Source: Albimonas marina
Lineage (GTDB): Bacteria > Pseudomonadota > Alphaproteobacteria > Rhodobacterales > Rhodobacteraceae
DNA length: 64,000 nt
Direction: 5' to 3'
NCBI RefSeq assembly: GCF_029223255.1
Contig: NZ_JARHUC010000003.1
Coordinates: forward strand, 372,001 to 436,000
The notes under the pieces are model-generated. The model saw nothing but the letters and a program-made list of their open reading frames with translations. It made no database searches and was not told the DNA's origin. How positions within the stretch are numbered: the stretch's first letter is position 1; each line of letters opens with the position of its first letter. Made by a program: the position numbers and the translations under genes. This document shows, piece by piece, positions 60,221 to 64,000 of this stretch.

Positions 60221-61804
60221 ATGTCGATCTGCACGCCCCGGCGCGTCGTCGCCGGCAGTCTCGCCGTGATCCTCGCGCTGGCCGCGCAGGGCGATCCGGC
60301 CCGGGCCCAGACCCTGCGCTGGACCTCGCAGGCCGACGCCCTGACCCTCGATCCCCACGCCCAGAACGAGGGGCCGACCATCGCCATGACCGGCATGATC
60401 TACGAGGCGCTGGTCACCCGCGACCCCTCGATGACCCTGCAGCCGGAGCTCGCCACCGTCTGGGAGCCGGTGGCCGACGGCTGGCGCTTCCACCTGCGCG
60501 AGGGGGTGCGCTTCCACGGCGGCGAGAGCTTCGATGCGCAGGACGTCGCCTTCTCGATCCGCCGGGCGATGGCCCCGACCTCGGACTGGCGCGAGCAGCT
60601 CGGCTCCGTCGCCTCGGTCGAGGTGGAGGGGCCGCTGACGGTGGTTCTGCGCACCAAGGGCCCGAACCCGATCCTGCCCAACCAGCTGACCAACGTCTTC
60701 ATCATGGACGAGGGCTGGGCCGAGGCGATCGGCGCGGCCCAGCCCCAGGACTACGCGGCGAAGCAGGAGACGGCGGCCGTGCGCCAGACGAACGGCACCG
60801 GCCCCTTCGCGCTGGAGGAACGCCGCCCCGACGAGCTGACGGTGCTGGCCGCCAACCCCGACTGGTGGGGCAAGGGCCTGTTCCCCGGCAACCTCGCGCG
60901 GATCGAGTATCGCCCGATGCGCAACCCCGCGACCCGGGTGGCGGCGCTGCTGTCGGGGGACGTGGACCTGGTGCTGGACCCGCCGCTCCAGGACCTCGCG
61001 CGCATCCGCGCCTCGGCGGGGATGACGGTCGCGAGCGTGCCGCAGATCCGCACCATCTTCCTCGGCATGGACGAGGGCTCGGCCGAGCTGCGCAGCTCCG
61101 ACGTCGCGGGGCGCAACCCGTTCGGCGACCGGCGGGTGCGCCTGGCGATGAACCTCGCCGTCGACCGCGAGGCGATCCGCGACCACGTGATGGAGGGGCT
61201 GAGCTATCCCACCGGCCTGCTGACCCCGCCCGGCGTGCACGGCTCGACGCCCGAGATCGACGCGCCCTATCCCTTCGACCCCGAGCGCGCCCGCGCCCTG
61301 CTGGCCGAGGCGGGCTATGGCGACGGCTTTTCGGTGCAGCTCGACTGCCCCAACGACCGCTACAACAACGACGAGGAGATCTGCCAGGCGCTGGTGGGGA
61401 TGTATGCGCGCGTCGGCGTGCGGGTGACGCTCGACCTGCAGCCGCGCGCCCGCCACTTCCCCAAGGTCCAGAACCGGGAGACGGACTTCTACATGCTCGG
61501 CTGGGGCACGCCGACCTTGGACAGCGCCTTCGTGCTCGACTACCTGGTCGAGGCCGGCGGAGCCTGGAACGCCACCGGTTTCGACAACCTGCGCCTGAAC
61601 GAGCTGGTGGCGAAGATGGCGGTGGAGACGGACCTCGCCGCGCGCGACGCGATGATCGCCGAGGCCTGGGCGATCGTGCGCGAGCAGGCGCCCTACGTGC
61701 CCCTGCATCACCAGGTGATCGCCTGGGCGATGGCCGAGGGGGTCGACGCCCCGATCTGCCCCGACGACGCGCTGCGCCCCCGCTTCGTCGTGATCGGCGA
61801 ATGA
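60221..61804 (+). CDS. Dipeptide/oligopeptide-type ABC transporter substrate-binding protein (SBP family 5)
   Basis: Periplasmic binding protein, 527 residues. The signal peptide runs to about residue 29 (VILALAAQGDPARAQ). The family 5 fold is evident from the starting TLRWTSQADALTLDPHAQNE and TGMIYEALVTRDP, and from VAFSIRRAMAP and the hinge region AMNLAVDREAIRDHV. SBP5 proteins bind peptides, nickel or opines; the bound molecule is unknown. It opens an operon with two permeases and an ATPase, preceded by two palindromes. Confidence 0.93.
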   Translation: MSICTPRRVVAGSLAVILALAAQGDPARAQTLRWTSQADALTLDPHAQNEGPTIAMTGMIYEALVTRDPSMTLQPELATVWEPVADGWRFHLREGVRFHGGESFDAQDVAFSIRRAMAPTSDWREQLGSVASVEVEGPLTVVLRTKGPNPILPNQLTNVFIMDEGWAEAIGAAQPQDYAAKQETAAVRQTNGTGPFALEERRPDELTVLAANPDWWGKGLFPGNLARIEYRPMRNPATRVAALLSGDVDLVLDPPLQDLARIRASAGMTVASVPQIRTIFLGMDEGSAELRSSDVAGRNPFGDRRVRLAMNLAVDREAIRDHVMEGLSYPTGLLTPPGVHGSTPEIDAPYPFDPERARALLAEAGYGDGFSVQLDCPNDRYNNDEEICQALVGMYARVGVRVTLDLQPRARHFPKVQNRETDFYMLGWGTPTLDSAFVLDYLVEAGGAWNATGFDNLRLNELVAKMAVETDLAARDAMIAEAWAIVREQAPYVPLHHQVIAWAMAEGVDAPICPDDALRPRFVVIGE

Positions 61805-61862
61805 GCCTGCGACCGCCGGACGATCCGCGCGGCCCGCTCCCGCGGCCGCGCGCCTGCGCCTC

Positions 61863-62882
61863 ATGAGCGCCGGGCCGCGGGATCTCCCCGGCGGCGTCGC
61901 CGGCGGGGCGCGGGGCGGCCTGCTGGGGCTGGTCGCGGGGCGGCTCGCGCAGGGGGCGCTGGTGATGCTGGCGGTCGCGGCGCTGGCCTTCGCGATCTCG
62001 GACCTCGCCGGCGACCCGGTGGCGACGCTGGTGGGGCTCGACGCCTCGGCCGAGCGGCAGGCGGAGGTGCGCGCGGCGCTGGGCCTCGACCAGCCCTTCC
62101 TCCTGCGGTTCCTGGCCTGGGCGGGCGACGCGATGCAGGGCGACCTGGGCCTGTCCTGGCGGCTGCGGATCCCGGTGGCCGAGGCGCTGGCCGCGCGGCT
62201 GCCCGCGACGCTGGAGCTGGTGGCCGTCTCGGCCCTGCTGGCGATCCCGCTGGGAGTCGCGGCGGGGACCTGGGCGGGCGTGCGGCCCCACGGCTCGGTG
62301 GCGCGGGCGGCGGGGGCGGTCTCGCTGCTGGGCGCCTCGGTCCCGACCTTCGTCATCGGCCTCGCGCTCATCCAGGTCTTCGCGGTGGAGCTGCGCTGGC
62401 TGCCGGCCTCGGGCCGCGGGGGCGTGGTGGAGCTGGGCGGGTGGCGGACCTCGCTGCTCAGCGCCGCGGGCTGGGCCTCGCTGGCGCTGCCGGCGCTGAC
62501 CCTGGCGCTGTTCCAGGCGCCCACGATCCTGCGCCTGACCCGCGCCGAGGTGGCCGAGGCGATGGCGGCCGAGCACATCCGCTTCGCCCGCGCCCGGGGC
62601 CTGCCGGAGCGGGCGGTGGTGCTGCGCCACGCCCTGCGCAACGCCGTGCCCCCGGTGGTGGCGGCGAGCGCCACGAACCTCGGTGGACTCGCCGCCTTCT
62701 CGGTGGTGACCGAGACGGTGTTCCAGTGGCCCGGCGCGGGCCTGTTCTTCCTGCAGTCGGTCGAGGCGGTGGACGCCCCCGCCATCGCCGGCTGCCTGGT
62801 GCTGGCGGCGGCGATCTTCGTGGCGGTCGGGCTGATCTCGGACCTCGCGCACCTGGCGCTGGATCCGCGGCTGAGGGGCTGA
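61863..62882 (+). CDS. ABC transporter permease, DppB type
   Basis: A 339-residue inner-membrane permease. The N-terminal helix is followed by LAFAISDLAGDPVATLVGLD, a periplasmic loop with AALGLDQPFLLRFLAW, and a core membrane domain. The cytoplasmic EAA loop that contacts the ATPase reads HIRFARARGLPERAVVLRHA (about residue 238). DppB-type features include SVVTETVFQWPGAGLFFLQS. It starts 58 bases after the binding-protein stop; an SD-like sequence is weak. It pairs with the DppC-type permease downstream. Confidence 0.93.
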   Translation: MSAGPRDLPGGVAGGARGGLLGLVAGRLAQGALVMLAVAALAFAISDLAGDPVATLVGLDASAERQAEVRAALGLDQPFLLRFLAWAGDAMQGDLGLSWRLRIPVAEALAARLPATLELVAVSALLAIPLGVAAGTWAGVRPHGSVARAAGAVSLLGASVPTFVIGLALIQVFAVELRWLPASGRGGVVELGGWRTSLLSAAGWASLALPALTLALFQAPTILRLTRAEVAEAMAAEHIRFARARGLPERAVVLRHALRNAVPPVVAASATNLGGLAAFSVVTETVFQWPGAGLFFLQSVEAVDAPAIAGCLVLAAAIFVAVGLISDLAHLALDPRLRG

Positions 62883-62886
62883 GGCG

Positions 62887-63831
62887 ATGGGCGCGCAGGA
62901 CAGGGGGCCCGAGCCGCGGGGGGCGGGACGGGCGCGCGGCCTGCGCGCCGCCCTGCGCGCGCCCTCGGCCGCCGGCTGGGCGGCGATCCTGCTGGGATTG
63001 CTGCCGGCGCTGGCCTGCCTGCTCGCGCCCTGGATCGGGCCGCAGGATCCGTTCGACCCCGCCGCCCTGTCGCTGCGCAACGCCTTCCTGCCGCCGATCT
63101 GGGCGGCGGAGGGCCGCGCGCCCTTCCTGCTGGGGACCGACGGGCAGGGGCGGGACCTGCTGTCGGCGATGCTCCACGGGGGGCGGCTCTCGATCGCGGT
63201 GGCGGCGGCGGCGACGGCGCTGGGCCTCGCGATCGGGGCGTTGGCGGGGGTCGCGGCCGGGGCGCTGGGGGGCTGGGCGGATGCGGTCCTCATGCGCCTC
63301 GCCGAGGTGCAGCTGACCCTGCCGGGGATCCTGGTCGCGATCCTGATCAACGGGCTCGCCCGCGCCTTCCTGCCCCCCGGCGCGCGGGAGGCGCTGGCGA
63401 TCCCGGTGACGGCGCTCGCCATCGGGCTCAGCGACTGGCCCCAGGTCGCGCGCGTCGCCCGCGCGGCGGCGGCGGCCGAGGCGCGGCGCGACTTCGTGGC
63501 CGCCGCCCGCATCACCGGCCTGCCGTCCTGGCGGATCCTGGCGCGCCATGTCCTGCCGGGGGTGCTGCGCCCGCTGGCGGCGCTGGCCGCGGTGCTGCTG
63601 CCGATGGCGGCCATCGCCGAGGCGACGCTGTCGTTCCTGGGCCTCGGCGCGCCGCCCTCCACGCCCTCGCTCGGCACGCTGATCCGGCTGGGGTCCGAGC
63701 AGATGTTCGCCGGGCGCTGGTGGATCGCGGCCTTCCCCTCGGCCCTGCTGGTGATGCTGGCGCTGGGCGCGAACGCCGCCGCGCAGTCCCTGCGCGCGCG
63801 GGCCGATCCGCATCGGGAGGGGGGGCGGTGA
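62887..63831 (+). CDS. ABC transporter permease, DppC type
   Basis: A 314-residue permease, partner of the previous gene. The N-terminal part has one helix and the segment DPFDPAALSLRNAFLPPIWA followed by FLLGTDGQGRDLLSAMLHGG, the DppC signature. The EAA loop is in RDFVAAARITGLPSWRILAR. The C-terminal part has FLGLGAPPSTPSLGTLIRLG, normal for the family. It starts five bases past the previous stop and overlaps the ATPase start by four bases. Confidence 0.93.
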   Translation: MGAQDRGPEPRGAGRARGLRAALRAPSAAGWAAILLGLLPALACLLAPWIGPQDPFDPAALSLRNAFLPPIWAAEGRAPFLLGTDGQGRDLLSAMLHGGRLSIAVAAAATALGLAIGALAGVAAGALGGWADAVLMRLAEVQLTLPGILVAILINGLARAFLPPGAREALAIPVTALAIGLSDWPQVARVARAAAAAEARRDFVAAARITGLPSWRILARHVLPGVLRPLAALAAVLLPMAAIAEATLSFLGLGAPPSTPSLGTLIRLGSEQMFAGRWWIAAFPSALLVMLALGANAAAQSLRARADPHREGGR

Positions 63832-64000
63832 GCGCGCTCCTGCGGATCGAGGGGCTGCGGGTCGCCTTCGCGCCCGGCGCGGCCCCGGCGGTCGACGGCG
63901 TGGACCTGGCGCTCGCGCCCGGCGAGGTGCTGGCGCTGGCGGGCGAATCCGGCGCGGGCAAGTCGGCGCTGGCCGCCGCCGTGCTGGGCCTGCTGCCCCC
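63828..64000 (+). CDS. ABC transporter ATP-binding protein, DppD/OppD type (5' part only)
   Basis: The final 173 bases hold the start of an ATPase gene. It begins with GTG at 63828, overlapping the TGA of the permease gene, and runs MSALLRIEGLRVAFAP to the Walker A motif LAGESGAGKSALAAAVLG. It stays open to the window edge. This order (binding protein, two permeases, ATPase) is the standard dipeptide-type operon. The rest, and possibly a fused or separate second ATPase, lies outside. Confidence 0.9.
   Translation, partial: MSALLRIEGLRVAFAPGAAPAVDGVDLALAPGEVLALAGESGAGKSALAAAVLGLLP

Overview
The window is about 64 kb of very GC-rich bacterial chromosome (clearly above 70% GC by eye) packed with short-spaced operons. 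Gene content points to an alphaproteobacterium of the Rhodobacterales (Paracoccaceae/Roseobacter side). The indicators are a pcm-tolC-acidic protein block, the lineage-typical small families DUF2852, DUF1467, DUF2927, DUF4864 and DUF6691, a class III ornithine/lysine decarboxylase divergent from an Lrp regulator, and a fused Sat-CysC. The genus cannot be fixed from sequence alone. I saw no rRNA or tRNA genes, CRISPR array, prophage or transposase.

Layout. 1-7387 (minus): a purine operon running uraH, xdhA, xdhB, xdhC, a double-ABC ATPase and a permease cut by the window edge. 7514-10647: a lipid A/undecaprenyl-sugar type glycosyltransfer cluster (LABN, GT2, GT39). 10775-16483: secG, aldose epimerase, Bpt aminoacyl-transferase, DUF2852, and a methyltransferase with regulatory domain beside an acidic unknown protein. 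16617-19098: secreted unknown, a two-gene YeeE/YedE sulfur transporter with an upstream ArsR-type palindrome, and a frameshifted DUF4864 gene. 19114-24129: hemerythrin, two low-complexity secreted proteins, ilvC, PRC-barrel protein. 24503-29888: methylmalonyl-CoA epimerase, DUF1467, small phosphatase, TIGR03084-like protein, acyl-CoA synthetase, enoyl-CoA hydratase, P-loop kinase-like protein. 30166-36379: pcm, tolC, PopZ-like protein, decarboxylase and Lrp regulator. 36569-42215: acyl-CoA dehydrogenase, SDR dehydrogenase, second acyl-CoA synthetase, peptidase T. 42818-49340: MFS exporter, xylulokinase, clpS, two DUF2927 lipoproteins, ChaN-like lipoprotein. 49430-58437: RTX protein, tusA, SoxX-like cytochrome, ccdA, diguanylate cyclase, glycosyltransferase, Sat-CysC. 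58803-64000: lipopolysaccharide-type GT2, small membrane protein, and a dipeptide-type ABC operon running off the right edge.

How the genes connect. The purine operon couples uptake to hypoxanthine/xanthine oxidation and urate ring processing. Fatty/branched acyl-CoA catabolism appears in three places (24.5-29.2, 36.6-38.6 and 39.1-40.7 kb). Sulfur recurs as PmpAB-like transport, TusA/SoxX-like/CcdA and Sat-CysC. Bpt and ClpS are both parts of the bacterial N-degron pathway.

The most unusual structure is a pair of about 270-bp composite elements (38741-39012 and 42267-42532) in inverted orientation around the acyl-CoA synthetase and peptidase T genes. Each holds a long imperfect palindrome. 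The two copies differ by paired, compensatory changes in the stem, which suggests selection on the folded form. I recognise no named element family in it.
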